Below are positions 35,566 through 44,072 of a DNA stretch of 59,331 nt, piece after piece; within the stretch, counting starts at the first letter, position 1; every line of letters starts with the position of its first letter. This DNA comes from Planctomycetota bacterium (GTDB lineage Bacteria; Planctomycetota; Planctomycetia; Pirellulales; Pirellulaceae). Location of the stretch: positions 1 to 59,331 of the forward strand of contig JAQBZB010000015.1 in NCBI GenBank assembly GCA_027622275.1, written 5' to 3'. Made by a program: the position numbers and the translations under genes. A model generated the notes under the pieces. That model was given only the letters and a program-made list of their open reading frames with translations. It did not search any database and had not been told where the DNA came from.

Positions 35566-37314
35566 CTACGACGCCAATTCTCGCGTAAAATCATGCTCGA
35601 ATGCATCTCGCGAAATATGGCGAGCGTAGGCTCGGAGCATCGACGACGCAACCGGTTCTTTCACGCGACCTACTCGCGTCACTCCGTATTCGAATTGCTG
35701 TTTATTCAAGTCGATACTGCTGCGGGCAATGTCACCAGAGAGACCCGTTAACTGAAGTTGGATCAACGCAATCGTTTCTGAGGACAACTGGTCGGTTGCC
35801 TCGTCAATGGCTTTTCGATAGGAGTCAAGCCGCTGCTGGTAATGCTGCCTGAGTAAAGAAAGCCGCTCATTCCACGAGGGAAGTAAACCGCCTGGGGCCT
35901 CGGCAGTTGGAGCAAAGACGGCGACTCCATTTTCCGAGAGGACGCACAAATCTAGTATCTCGGCCAATATAAGCTTTGGCTTCGAGAAGCGAACCCAAAC
36001 CGAATCCGGCGTGTTCGCTTCGTAGAAAGTTAGCTCCATGAATGCGACAGAGTCCGTCTGTGGCTTGTTCTTCACCAACTCCGCAAGGACTAACTCCTTG
36101 CCATTTCGCGTGCCGTCGCTCCTGACCATCAGATCGCACGACTGTGCGACGAGTACATATTCCCCTTTCTTCCCACTCCGACGCAGTTCGAAAATGTCGC
36201 CTAACTCGATTGGGATATGGTGTGAGGACAAAAAGCTTCCGTCTTCGTACAACTCTAGGTGCCGGATCGCGCACGACGACGACCTGGGTGCATCGTCGGG
36301 CCGAAATCTCAGAGTTACGACTTTTCGGACGTCGTCAGCATTTTTACGCAATTGCTCATCGGACATCGCGATTCTTCGGGCCTCGTCCGAATGAAATAGA
36401 TTAAAGAGCCGAATTAGCGTGTCGGGCTCCCAGACTCCCTCCATGTAAGACGACTGAAAGACGATCTGTTCAAAGTCGTAGATGTTTAGTTCCCCAAGCT
36501 TTGTCCGTGCCGCTTCGTTAGCCTGCTCGACGACATTGCAAACCGTGTCTCGCATCTCCGCACACCGCCCAGATATCGCTAGGCGTTTCAAACGAAATGC
36601 GAATGCCAATGGTGCCTTATTTAGATGCGCTTTTGCTAGGACAGCGAAGCGATCTTTGTGCAGGTCGAGGTCGTGCTGAGTCGACAACGTGACCCACGTT
36701 TCGTGCTCGTCATTGGCGGGTACGGTGTGACTGAGCAGGCCACAGCGGATTGAAGTGTGGTCTTCAGACTTCAGCAGGCTCGCAATGATCTGGATTCCCT
36801 CGTTTTCTCGTCCGTCCCCGAGGCTCATGTCTTGATCGAATAAAAAAAGTGTTTCCTTGGCGGAGTCTTCTGACAGCAAGTCATCCTTGTTGGATTGCCA
36901 TTGCTGCAACGAAAGCGACTGGTAATCGTGCTCGCCAAGAATATCCTCCAGCACCAGCCGTGTCGCGTTCTCGCCGTCGTCTCGGCCATCACGGAAGTCC
37001 GTGAGACTGACGGAAATCGACTTCAGTTCAACTTCTGTCGCGTCTTTGAGACAGTCTTTCAACCGTTTTCGCAACACGTCATCATCGTCGACGATTAGAT
37101 CAGCACCTTTGAAACAGTCGATCTTCTTAAGTGAAGCCGCGTGTTCAGACTTCGCAACTGTCAGGCACAACGCGAGAACATTGTCGACTGCCGGGGAAGC
37201 CGAATACGAATCATCGACGACGATAACTCGACGAATTCCCATGATCTCAAATAGATCATTTACCGCCCTGCGAGCTTCGTCGCGTTTCAGCTTGTCAGCG
37301 TCAGCGATTGCCAT
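35566..37314 (-). CDS. Receiver-domain protein of a two-component-like conflict operon
   Basis: This 582-residue protein starts at ATG 37314, which overlaps the kinase stop by 14 bases. The N-terminus resembles a response-regulator receiver: acidic pocket VIVVDDS (about 31-36) and likely phosphoacceptor strand LFLFDQDMSLGDG (Asp160 or Asp162), separated by an unusually long insert. The remaining 350 residues hold no DNA-binding output domain. They contain a beta-rich segment (ELGDIFELRRSGKKGEYVLVAQSCDL) and a C-terminal coiled region. This resembles the Response_reg_2 type receivers described in predicted bacterial conflict systems (assignment from memory, unsearched). Confidence 0.65.
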   Translation of the reverse strand: MAIADADKLKRDEARRAVNDLFEIMGIRRVIVVDDSYSASPAVDNVLALCLTVAKSEHAASLKKIDCFKGADLIVDDDDVLRKRLKDCLKDATEVELKSISVSLTDFRDGRDDGENATRLVLEDILGEHDYQSLSLQQWQSNKDDLLSEDSAKETLFLFDQDMSLGDGRENEGIQIIASLLKSEDHTSIRCGLLSHTVPANDEHETWVTLSTQHDLDLHKDRFAVLAKAHLNKAPLAFAFRLKRLAISGRCAEMRDTVCNVVEQANEAARTKLGELNIYDFEQIVFQSSYMEGVWEPDTLIRLFNLFHSDEARRIAMSDEQLRKNADDVRKVVTLRFRPDDAPRSSSCAIRHLELYEDGSFLSSHHIPIELGDIFELRRSGKKGEYVLVAQSCDLMVRSDGTRNGKELVLAELVKNKPQTDSVAFMELTFYEANTPDSVWVRFSKPKLILAEILDLCVLSENGVAVFAPTAEAPGGLLPSWNERLSLLRQHYQQRLDSYRKAIDEATDQLSSETIALIQLQLTGLSGDIARSSIDLNKQQFEYGVTRVGRVKEPVASSMLRAYARHISRDAFEHDFTRELAS

Positions 37315-39784
37315 CGATCACACACCCCGACATATCTAGTTCAAACTGATAAAGTCTTCCGCCTGCGTTTCTTCGTGACTGTAACGAAATACTGCACCCG
37401 TCCGAGTCTAGCAACTGTTGAGCGACGTATAATCCTAGACCACGTCCCTTCTTCTTCGTTGTTATGAAAGGTTCAAACAGGCTGTCTTCAACTGCGGGGC
37501 TGATCCCATAACCATTGTCACTAATCCGAATGTACGGCCCCGAGACTCGTACGGTGATCTTGCCTCCATCCACCCGCCCAGCGATAAGATCTTCCTTCAA
37601 CCAGTATTCACTATTCAAGATGAGATTGTCCAAGACCTGAGTCAGCTTACCTTGGTTGATTTTAACGCTAAAGGATTGCGATTCGACGACGATTAGGTGA
37701 ATCGGCGTACTGGCCCACCTTTCTTCGTGGTATTCCTTAAGCTCACGGCAGAAACCGGCGACATCGATTTCTTTGCGTTGCGCGCGGGCATATTTCAGCG
37801 ATGGTGCGAGATGGCCGAGTTGACGTCGGAGTCCGCTGACAGTCGTTCTGACGTATTCTATGTATCCAATCAGTTCTGCATGTCTTTCCGGCAGTCGACC
37901 CACGAACGTATTGATTCGCTGAGTCCGATCCGCAAGTTGATCCACGATGTTTGCAATCTCATGCGATAGTACCTCCGCAGTAAGGCCGAGACTCATGGCT
38001 TCGATGCCCTGCTCTAACTTATTCTCAAGCGACTCGACCTTCCCTTGTAGAACTCGATGTAGATCCTGTAACTGACCGGCAGGCTCTAACACGCCTGCAA
38101 TGTCTTTCAGCATCGCATGCGCGTCGCCGAGCTGTCGATCAAGATATTTACGAGCTTTGTTAATGGCTTTCGTGACCTCGGGAGTATCTATTGCTTCTGC
38201 GTCGAGTGCATCGAACGTCGCCACCGAGTCACGTTGAAGCTGGTCCAGTTTGTCCTGTACTCCTGCGATCGACGTCATTGCGCGCGCGACTCGCGTTAGT
38301 CCAGCGTCCATCGTTTCAGCGATGTCACTAATTGTCGCTTGTGGCTCGACGCCAGCCAGTTCTCGTTCGTGTTCGTTGCGAAAGTCAAGCCAGCTTCGCC
38401 GTAAGAATTCCTGCGCGTCGTGCGAGAACTTTACAAACAGCTCGAACAAACTGAGAAAGTTCCTATACGCAGGCGTATCCTTGAATCCCTCTCGGTCGGT
38501 AGTCTCAACCAACGCGGCGTTTTCCTTGGCCGAGAGCGAAACGAAACCAAGAGTGTTCTCCGGTCTCAAGCCGTAGAACGACCCGCCACCAGTCTGCTGT
38601 TTGCCCAGGCCAAGCCAGTCTCGATCTGCCCGCACTCCGAAACCATCGCGATAGATTCGAACGCCACTTAGATCCTTAATGTAACGTTTGTATTCGGCGG
38701 AACGGTCGAACGTACTCTGGCGGGCGACCGCCTCTGTACCTAAGTTGAATGCATCGACTTCGGCTGAGAATGGTCCAGGCGATGTTGGGATGCTTTCGCT
38801 CGCAGGACGAATGAGTTTGTCGATTTCTCCAAACGCATAACTTCCGTGGAACTCGACAAAGAACTCACCTGAGCGAGCTGCTTTGAGTCCGAAACGGCTG
38901 GATGGTTTTCTTGAAAGCAGAAAATCGAGAAAGCGTTTTCCGCCATCTTCTTCAACTAACTGCTCAAAAGCAGCGATATCCTTCTTATTGCTCGGCCGCA
39001 GGAAATCTAGCCTCGCACGTCCCGTGATCTGAAGTGACTCTTCGTCGAACTTGATCCGGTATCGAAGTCGCGCCTGTCGCCGTACTCGCTCGCTGATTTC
39101 AGCTAATTCGAGCTCCCGACCATCCACCGTGCCAAGGATGTCGAAATCACGGAACTGCGCGTACGGTGAGACGACCTGGGATAGCGACGTGATCACCCGC
39201 TCGTGGTTTGAGGGACTCCACTGCTCGGGTTCTCGCAAATCCGAGATAAGAATTTGCGTGCCGGCCTTCTGTCGCCTCTTCAGCGATTCCCATCGCACGG
39301 GAACCTTACTTAGTGTGACGTCACCGCGGAAGTCATTCCATGACCAGCCAACATGATACTGCGCACCACCTGCTTTGGGTTGCGTAAATATCTCTATGTT
39401 GCCTCCGAGCCTCTGAACTCCCAGTCGACCCAAGCCCTTGTCGCCAAGCGGTGTTCTTCCCCGTTTCGTTGTCTCGTTGCGCCTTTTCATCAGCCGCTTG
39501 GGCGAATTAGATATTGTCAGCCAACCCTGGCTGATCGTGCTTTCATCCATACCGTCGCCGTTGTCTTCAATAAGGACGTAACCCCGGGCGTTCGGAAAAT
39601 ACGATTCTTTCAGTGGCACTTGGTCCGACGTGTTGACCGTTACCTTTGCGTAATCGCCATCGGCGTCATACGAGTTCTTAACTAACTCGACTAGTGCTTG
39701 AATCACGTCCGTTATCAGGTCTTCGCCCAACTGAAAGACGATTGAAGCGTCAATATCAAAGTGTGCTTTGGGATTACGACTCAC
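37301..39784 (-). CDS. Protein with two GHKL ATPase domains (Hsp90-like plus histidine-kinase-like)
   Basis: This 827-residue protein probably starts at GTG 39784, overlapping the methyltransferase stop by 11 bases; GTG 39793 is possible and the open frame to 39961 is not coding. An N-terminal Hsp90-type GHKL domain has N-box ELVKNSYDAD (about 33-42), EDNGDGM (73-79) and GDKGLGRLG. A beta domain and a long coiled coil follow. A second GHKL domain has an H-box-like EVLSHEIAN, N-box LDNLILNSEYW (about 718), SDNGYGI, and FEPFITTKKKGRGLGLY. Together with the receiver gene downstream it looks like a cytoplasmic two-component sensor. Confidence 0.75.
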   Translation of the reverse strand: MSRNPKAHFDIDASIVFQLGEDLITDVIQALVELVKNSYDADGDYAKVTVNTSDQVPLKESYFPNARGYVLIEDNGDGMDESTISQGWLTISNSPKRLMKRRNETTKRGRTPLGDKGLGRLGVQRLGGNIEIFTQPKAGGAQYHVGWSWNDFRGDVTLSKVPVRWESLKRRQKAGTQILISDLREPEQWSPSNHERVITSLSQVVSPYAQFRDFDILGTVDGRELELAEISERVRRQARLRYRIKFDEESLQITGRARLDFLRPSNKKDIAAFEQLVEEDGGKRFLDFLLSRKPSSRFGLKAARSGEFFVEFHGSYAFGEIDKLIRPASESIPTSPGPFSAEVDAFNLGTEAVARQSTFDRSAEYKRYIKDLSGVRIYRDGFGVRADRDWLGLGKQQTGGGSFYGLRPENTLGFVSLSAKENAALVETTDREGFKDTPAYRNFLSLFELFVKFSHDAQEFLRRSWLDFRNEHERELAGVEPQATISDIAETMDAGLTRVARAMTSIAGVQDKLDQLQRDSVATFDALDAEAIDTPEVTKAINKARKYLDRQLGDAHAMLKDIAGVLEPAGQLQDLHRVLQGKVESLENKLEQGIEAMSLGLTAEVLSHEIANIVDQLADRTQRINTFVGRLPERHAELIGYIEYVRTTVSGLRRQLGHLAPSLKYARAQRKEIDVAGFCRELKEYHEERWASTPIHLIVVESQSFSVKINQGKLTQVLDNLILNSEYWLKEDLIAGRVDGGKITVRVSGPYIRISDNGYGISPAVEDSLFEPFITTKKKGRGLGLYVAQQLLDSDGCSISLQSRRNAGGRLYQFELDMSGCVIDGNR

Positions 39785-40991
39785 GGGAACCACCGTTACG
39801 CAGCACAAGGATACTTTCGCGCCCCATCGTTTCTGCAATGTTATTGCGTACTGCCATGCGTTTCGTTGGAATAACTCGTTTAATTTGGGCGATACGTTCT
39901 GCTCCCCGCGACACGAGGAAGTCGGAGAGTATTCGATCCAGTGGAAATGACCTGCCAGCAACCTTGCGGTTTCCCACTATCCATACCATGTAAGAATTCG
40001 GCTTCAGGCGATCGAGAATCGGATCGATGCATTCATTCAAGTCCCGGCAGAAAGCCGTAACACGAGCGGCACGATCGGCAGGTTCGGACTTGAGTCGCCT
40101 GAGACATTCGGCAAATGTTCTGGAACGCTGTCGAAGCTTAGTAACTTGCTTATTTGCTATCACCTTTGACCCACCGAGACTGCGCGTGTCGATCTCATGA
40201 GTGCTCTTCAGAAAGTCGACGTTTGCGACTGGGTCAATGTCCTCCAACTGAACCCATTGGAGTGGCAGAAACGAGTGCTGTCCGTACGGTATCGTTGTAG
40301 CGTTGTCGCCGTACGGAGGCGACGTGATGAGAAAATCGGATTCGCCATCGACTAGGGCGTCTCGTTTAACCGCCGAATCGTGAAGGGACAGGTTTACCGT
40401 TTCGCTGTAGCGGCCACGTGAGAGCAGGCCGCGTTCTTCGAAGACTGCCTTGGCCGTCTTTAGGTGGGCAAGATTACGAGCCGCGATGCGGTTGAACATG
40501 GCAACTGGTGACAGCGTTCTGCTGATTTCGTCGTCAGGGCGGATGTGCAATTTGAAAGTTGAGGTTCGAGAATTGCTCGATAGTCGCACTGTCTCTGCCA
40601 AGGCAATCCAGAAGAAACGCCTTGCCCACTTTGCATCGATTGACTCGATGCCTCGCCGAAGTCGTGAAAGCCTAATGGCGACGTCGCGGCGAAACCATTT
40701 GTTCCAACCACAAAACGTCGTTGCTAACTTGCAGGATCGATCATCATTGACCGTCGCCATGAGCTCATCGAAGTGCTGCTTGAGAGCGGCGTCGAAGAAA
40801 GGAATTGTCTTCGCACGACAGAGAAGGATGGCAAGCGGATTGATGTCTATTCCAACAAATCTCTTACCGAGCATCATTGACTCGGTGAGAGCGGTGCCCG
40901 ATCCCACGAACGGATCAAGTATCTGTCGAATGTTCGGGTCGGCCTTGAGTGCCGCACGGATAATATCCCCTTGCATTTGAGGGACCATCAT
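39774..40991 (-). CDS. DNA methyltransferase (N4-cytosine / N6-adenine type), start unresolved
   Basis: The 405 residues from ATG 40991 show SAM-binding motif I DPFVGSGTALTE (about 26-37) and catalytic motif TSPPYGD (about 224-230), typical of N4/N6 amino-methyltransferases; the target sequence is unknown. Family similarity continues upstream of this ATG: codons for INKDYWSFRG, then HAHAYFQYPAMMVP, are in frame back to a TAA at 41133-41135, but the segment has no ATG, GTG or TTG. An ATT at 41115-41117 is preceded by GAGAAGGG with 7-base spacing and may be a rare start. Otherwise a frameshift removed the true start. It is the first gene of the operon. Confidence 0.85.
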   Translation of the reverse strand: MMVPQMQGDIIRAALKADPNIRQILDPFVGSGTALTESMMLGKRFVGIDINPLAILLCRAKTIPFFDAALKQHFDELMATVNDDRSCKLATTFCGWNKWFRRDVAIRLSRLRRGIESIDAKWARRFFWIALAETVRLSSNSRTSTFKLHIRPDDEISRTLSPVAMFNRIAARNLAHLKTAKAVFEERGLLSRGRYSETVNLSLHDSAVKRDALVDGESDFLITSPPYGDNATTIPYGQHSFLPLQWVQLEDIDPVANVDFLKSTHEIDTRSLGGSKVIANKQVTKLRQRSRTFAECLRRLKSEPADRAARVTAFCRDLNECIDPILDRLKPNSYMVWIVGNRKVAGRSFPLDRILSDFLVSRGAERIAQIKRVIPTKRMAVRNNIAETMGRESILVLRNGGSRES

Positions 40992-41117
40992 CGCCGGATA
41001 TTGAAAGTACGCGTGTGCGTGCTCGCGCGCAGCGTTTCCACGGAACGACCAGTAGTCTTTGTTGATCGATCCAAGAGCGTCAAGTTCGCTTCGAAGAATC
41101 TCATCCGAGCTTCTAAT

Positions 41118-41467
41118 CGCATTGCCCTTCTCTTAGGAGGCACTGAAGTTCTGCGTTTGCAGGCATTGTACAGAACGGTTTCGCGAGTTACTACGCCGCG
41201 TGGGCGTCAGCGAATTGCCTGTCAAAGGGGAAAGTGTTCCAGAGAACTCAAGTAACGTCGAAATCTGCTCTGGGCTCCGATTTGATTTTCCGACTTGCGT
41301 TCCGGCACTTGACCCTTAGAAAACACCACCGATCGCGGACGTAGAGTCCAGTAGCTCCACGACAGTGCGGACGTGACATCGAATGACAAAGCCAACTATC
41401 GAACCCTATCGGGTATCATTGCGAGCGTTGCCGTTTCGCTCTTGTCGCGCGTCGGTCCGGAGTTCAC
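41118..41467. other. Intergenic region upstream of the methyltransferase operon
   Basis: These 350 bp hold no gene that I can support. They should contain the promoter of the methyltransferase operon and the 3' flank of the DUF1552 gene, whose stop is at 41468. No hairpin or repeat stands out. Local composition looks less GC-rich than the flanking planctomycete genes. Confidence 0.4.
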
Positions 41468-42772
41468 CTAGACTTCCGCCAGCCGCTCCGTCGCGTCGCC
41501 GAACTTATCGAGTTGCACACCCATCTTGTCCATCATGCTGAGATACAACCGGCACATTTGACGATCGGAATCGCCCAGGTAGTCGAGATTCTGTCCACCC
41601 TTCATCTTGCCACCCGCACCGCCGAGCATGACAACGGGCAACTGCGTCGCGTCGTGATGGCCGTTCAGCATGCTGGAGCAAAGCATCAACATCGAATTAT
41701 CGAGCGCGGTCCGTTCGCCCTCCTGGATCGCGTCGAGCCGGCGGGCGATGTAGGCCACTTGTTCCAGGAAGAATTGATTCACCTTCAGCCAATCGTCTGT
41801 GTCGTTATGCGACAGCAGGTGGTGGATCATGTAGTCGACGCCCAGGTGCGGGAACCGCAATGTGCCGTGATCGTTGTTCAGCTTCAACGTGCAGACGCGC
41901 GTCGAATCGGTCTGGAACGCCAGCACGAGGATGTCGCACATCAGCCGCATGTGTTCGACGATGTCTTGCGGATAGCCGTCTTTCGGCCGCGGGATATTTG
42001 GCTCGCTGAGCGTGGGACGCCAGCCTTGCAACTCGCCGCGCTTGCCAGCTTGCGCGATCCGCTGTTCGACTTCGCGAACGGAATTCAAATACTCGTCGAG
42101 CTTTTGCTGATCCAGCTTGCTGATATCGCGTCGGAAGTCACTCGCATCGGCCAGCACCGCATCCAGCACGCTCTGGTCGCCTCGTTGAGCGCTGTCCTTG
42201 AACAACTGATCGAAGGCCAGCGCCGGATAGACTTCCAGCGGCGTCGGCGTTGTCGGGCTGCTCCATGAAATATGCGAGCTGTACAGCATCGAGTAGTTCT
42301 TGTGGACTGACGGATTCGCCTTTTCGCAGCCAAGGACGAGGCTTGGCAGCTTCGTCTGGTGCCCGATCCGCTGAGCCACGACTTGGTCGACGCTGGTGCC
42401 GGACAGGATCGTCCCACCCGCGGCGAGCGGCGCACCGGACAGCAGGTTGCCGGTCTGCGAGCTGTGAATATTTCCCTTCAAGGCCTCGGCGTTGTACAAG
42501 CCGCGGATGAACGTCAGGCGGTCGCGAAAGTCGTTCAGCGGGTGCAGCACTTTGCCGAGTTCCATCGACGAGCCTTCGCCCTTGGCCCACCATTCGTTCC
42601 GGTGATAGCCGCAGCCGGAGAAGAGGATCGCCATACGTGTTGGCGGAACATTGAGTGTCGCGGCATCTTTCGCGTCATCCCCAAATGCTCGAACCGACTC
42701 CAGCCACGGCAAGGCCATCGAAACGCCAAGACCGCGAAGGATCGTTCTGCGAGAAAGTAGATTCGTGTTCAC
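41468..42772 (-). CDS. DUF1552 family secreted protein
   Basis: This 434-residue protein starts at GTG 42772, which overlaps the upstream TGA (GTGA) and has AGGAG 8 bases before it. The longer open frame to 42853 lies inside the neighbouring gene. A Tat signal (LSRRTILRGLGVSMALPWLE) is followed by DUF1552 hallmarks: RMAILFSGCGYHRNEWW, RLTFIRGLYN, SVDQVVAQRIG, LVLGCEKANPSVHKNYSM and NDHGTLRFPHLGVDYM. DUF1552 genes are usually next to DUF1592/1588/1585 genes. Here five other genes' worth of sequence (hicBA and a nucleotidyltransferase pair) separates them. The function of the family is unknown. Confidence 0.9.
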   Translation of the reverse strand: MNTNLLSRRTILRGLGVSMALPWLESVRAFGDDAKDAATLNVPPTRMAILFSGCGYHRNEWWAKGEGSSMELGKVLHPLNDFRDRLTFIRGLYNAEALKGNIHSSQTGNLLSGAPLAAGGTILSGTSVDQVVAQRIGHQTKLPSLVLGCEKANPSVHKNYSMLYSSHISWSSPTTPTPLEVYPALAFDQLFKDSAQRGDQSVLDAVLADASDFRRDISKLDQQKLDEYLNSVREVEQRIAQAGKRGELQGWRPTLSEPNIPRPKDGYPQDIVEHMRLMCDILVLAFQTDSTRVCTLKLNNDHGTLRFPHLGVDYMIHHLLSHNDTDDWLKVNQFFLEQVAYIARRLDAIQEGERTALDNSMLMLCSSMLNGHHDATQLPVVMLGGAGGKMKGGQNLDYLGDSDRQMCRLYLSMMDKMGVQLDKFGDATERLAEV

Positions 42773-43350
42773 GTTTGGTCTCCTGAGTTTTCTTTGTGAA
42801 ACTGTGATATGGCATCCCGCAGCCTGTCTTCCACGCCCAGCTCTGCAGCCCATGTTCGCATGTAGTCTTCGTCAAGCTGCCCTTGGGTAAAAAGCACGTC
42901 TTGGACATCGACGAGATCGCGAGGCCGACTCGCAAGCAGCTTGAGCAAAATAAGATCTTCCGCGCTCGCAAGCCAGCAGTTTCCATCTGGCGTTTCAACC
43001 AGCCGCCGGCGAGTCAGCAACTTCTTCTGAAAGGCTGTTTCGGCGAGAAAGATATCCGCATCGACGCCGCGGTCCTTGATATAAAATCGAAACTTCACCA
43101 ACGGCATCCCTGCAACTGAGTCGACCCATCCCAACTGATAGCTCTCGGGGATCGTATATCCTTCGTCTTCGATGGCTGAGTACACTTCTGCCAATCGTTC
43201 TCGCAACACGGCCACGGTGAAATCAACGTCGTACGTTGGACGCGGAATTCCGTAAGCTCGAACCGCGATACCGCCTATGACCGCATAGGGCAGTTCAAGC
43301 CGCTCAAAGATTCCCGCGATATCGCGAAGTGTTTCAACCACTTCTTTCAT
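42769..43350 (-). CDS. Nucleotidyltransferase-fold protein (AbiEii / DUF6036-like)
   Basis: This 193-residue protein starts at ATG 43350, which overlaps the stop of the small upstream gene (ATGA). The N-terminus has the minimal nucleotidyltransferase pattern YAVIGGIAVRAYGIPRPTYDVDF: a Gly-Gly loop followed by the metal-binding D-x-D. Later parts include IFLAETAFQKKLL and LASAEDLILLKLLASRPRDLVDVQD, which are typical of AbiEii-type toxins and related DUF6036 proteins. Such proteins often act as toxins with a small cognate partner. Here the 70-residue upstream gene is the likely partner. No catalytic residue is obviously lost. Confidence 0.75.
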   Translation of the reverse strand: MKEVVETLRDIAGIFERLELPYAVIGGIAVRAYGIPRPTYDVDFTVAVLRERLAEVYSAIEDEGYTIPESYQLGWVDSVAGMPLVKFRFYIKDRGVDADIFLAETAFQKKLLTRRRLVETPDGNCWLASAEDLILLKLLASRPRDLVDVQDVLFTQGQLDEDYMRTWAAELGVEDRLRDAISQFHKENSGDQT

Positions 43351-43559
43351 GTTGGGATCCTTGTTCGGGCGAGCCCTTCCAGCATATTTCGGTTGCGTTC
43401 ATCGTTCTGCCGCCGCAGCAACTCGAACTTCCGGTCGACTTGCTCCGGCGTTCCTAGAAACAAGTAGGGCGTGTTCGCCGTAGTCATCTCCAACGTCAAT
43501 CGCAGCCGCTCGCTCGGTGTCATGCGGCGGTAAGCTTCGAGGGTTTCAGGGTGAAGCAT
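43347..43559 (-). CDS. Small conserved protein, likely partner of the nucleotidyltransferase
   Basis: This 70-residue protein starts at ATG 43559 and ends in a 4-base overlap with the nucleotidyltransferase start. It is helical and charged: LHPETLEAYRRMTPSERLRL, then FELLRRQNDERNRNMLEGLAR. Similar small proteins recur next to nucleotidyltransferase genes in many bacteria (family recall). An antitoxin or regulator role is inferred from size and overlap. No DNA-binding motif is clear. Confidence 0.65.
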   Translation of the reverse strand: MLHPETLEAYRRMTPSERLRLTLEMTTANTPYLFLGTPEQVDRKFELLRRQNDERNRNMLEGLARTRIPT

Positions 43560-43588
43560 GGTGCGTCTTGTCTCGTATCGTTAGCGAG

Positions 43589-43774
43589 TTAAGGATCGGG
43601 AACTTCTAATTGTCGACAGATTGCCCGAGCAAAGACATCCGGGATGTCTCGATGGCGGGGAATGGGGACACGCTTTCCGATGGTTGGATTCTCATAGATC
43701 GTGTGATTCTGACCTTCTCGAACCAAAACGCAGCCATGGGATTCGATATGCCGCAGCAGGTCACGGCGTTTCAT
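43589..43774 (-). CDS. hicA: HicA-type mRNA interferase toxin
   Basis: This 61-residue protein starts at ATG 43774. The open frame to 44164 overlaps hicB in another frame, so the upstream part is not coding. It has the HicA double-stranded-RNA-binding-like fold: MKRRDLLRHIESHGCVLVREG, the active-site His in GQNHTIYENP, then RVPIPRHRDIPDVFARAIC. HicA cleaves mRNA and is blocked by HicB. It follows hicB by 29 bp. The antitoxin-first order is the less common but known hicBA arrangement. Confidence 0.85.
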   Translation of the reverse strand: MKRRDLLRHIESHGCVLVREGQNHTIYENPTIGKRVPIPRHRDIPDVFARAICRQLEVPDP

Positions 43775-43803
43775 GACGTCGCGACCCCAACCGTCGTTGA
43801 GAT

Positions 43804-44055
43804 CTATTGTCCCGCCTGCAACACCAAGTGAATTGGTTCCTCGATATCGGCATCCGAATCGCGTCTGGTTGGGTCTGGGATCGGTAATGCTTCTCCTTGA
43901 AGCAAGTTCGTTTCGGCCATGTCGCGCAGAGCTAAGGCTAGGTTTTGGCGAGCCCGCTCCAACGATTCGCCGTATGCAATTGTCCCAGGAAAATCCAGCA
44001 CCGTACCGATCCAGATCTGATCCGAAGGCTTGTAACTTGATTTGTAAGTCAGCAT
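43804..44055 (-). CDS. hicB: HicB-type antitoxin
   Basis: This 83-residue protein starts at ATG 44055, with GGAG about 8 bases upstream. A GTG at 44076 would overlap the previous stop. It has the partial RNase H fold of HicB (WIGTVLDFPGTIAYGESLERARQ, ALALRDMAE). No ribbon-helix-helix or helix-turn-helix follows at the C-terminus, so this member may not autoregulate through DNA. It lies 17 bp after the DUF1592-family stop and 29 bp before hicA. Confidence 0.85.
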   Translation of the reverse strand: MLTYKSSYKPSDQIWIGTVLDFPGTIAYGESLERARQNLALALRDMAETNLLQGEALPIPDPTRRDSDADIEEPIHLVLQAGQ

Positions 44056-44072
44056 CTGTATTCTCCGCTTCC

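Noticed and set aside
41120-41122. ATG that could start the methyltransferase
   Set aside because: It is in a different frame that stops at 40990; the family-like residues are in the other frame.
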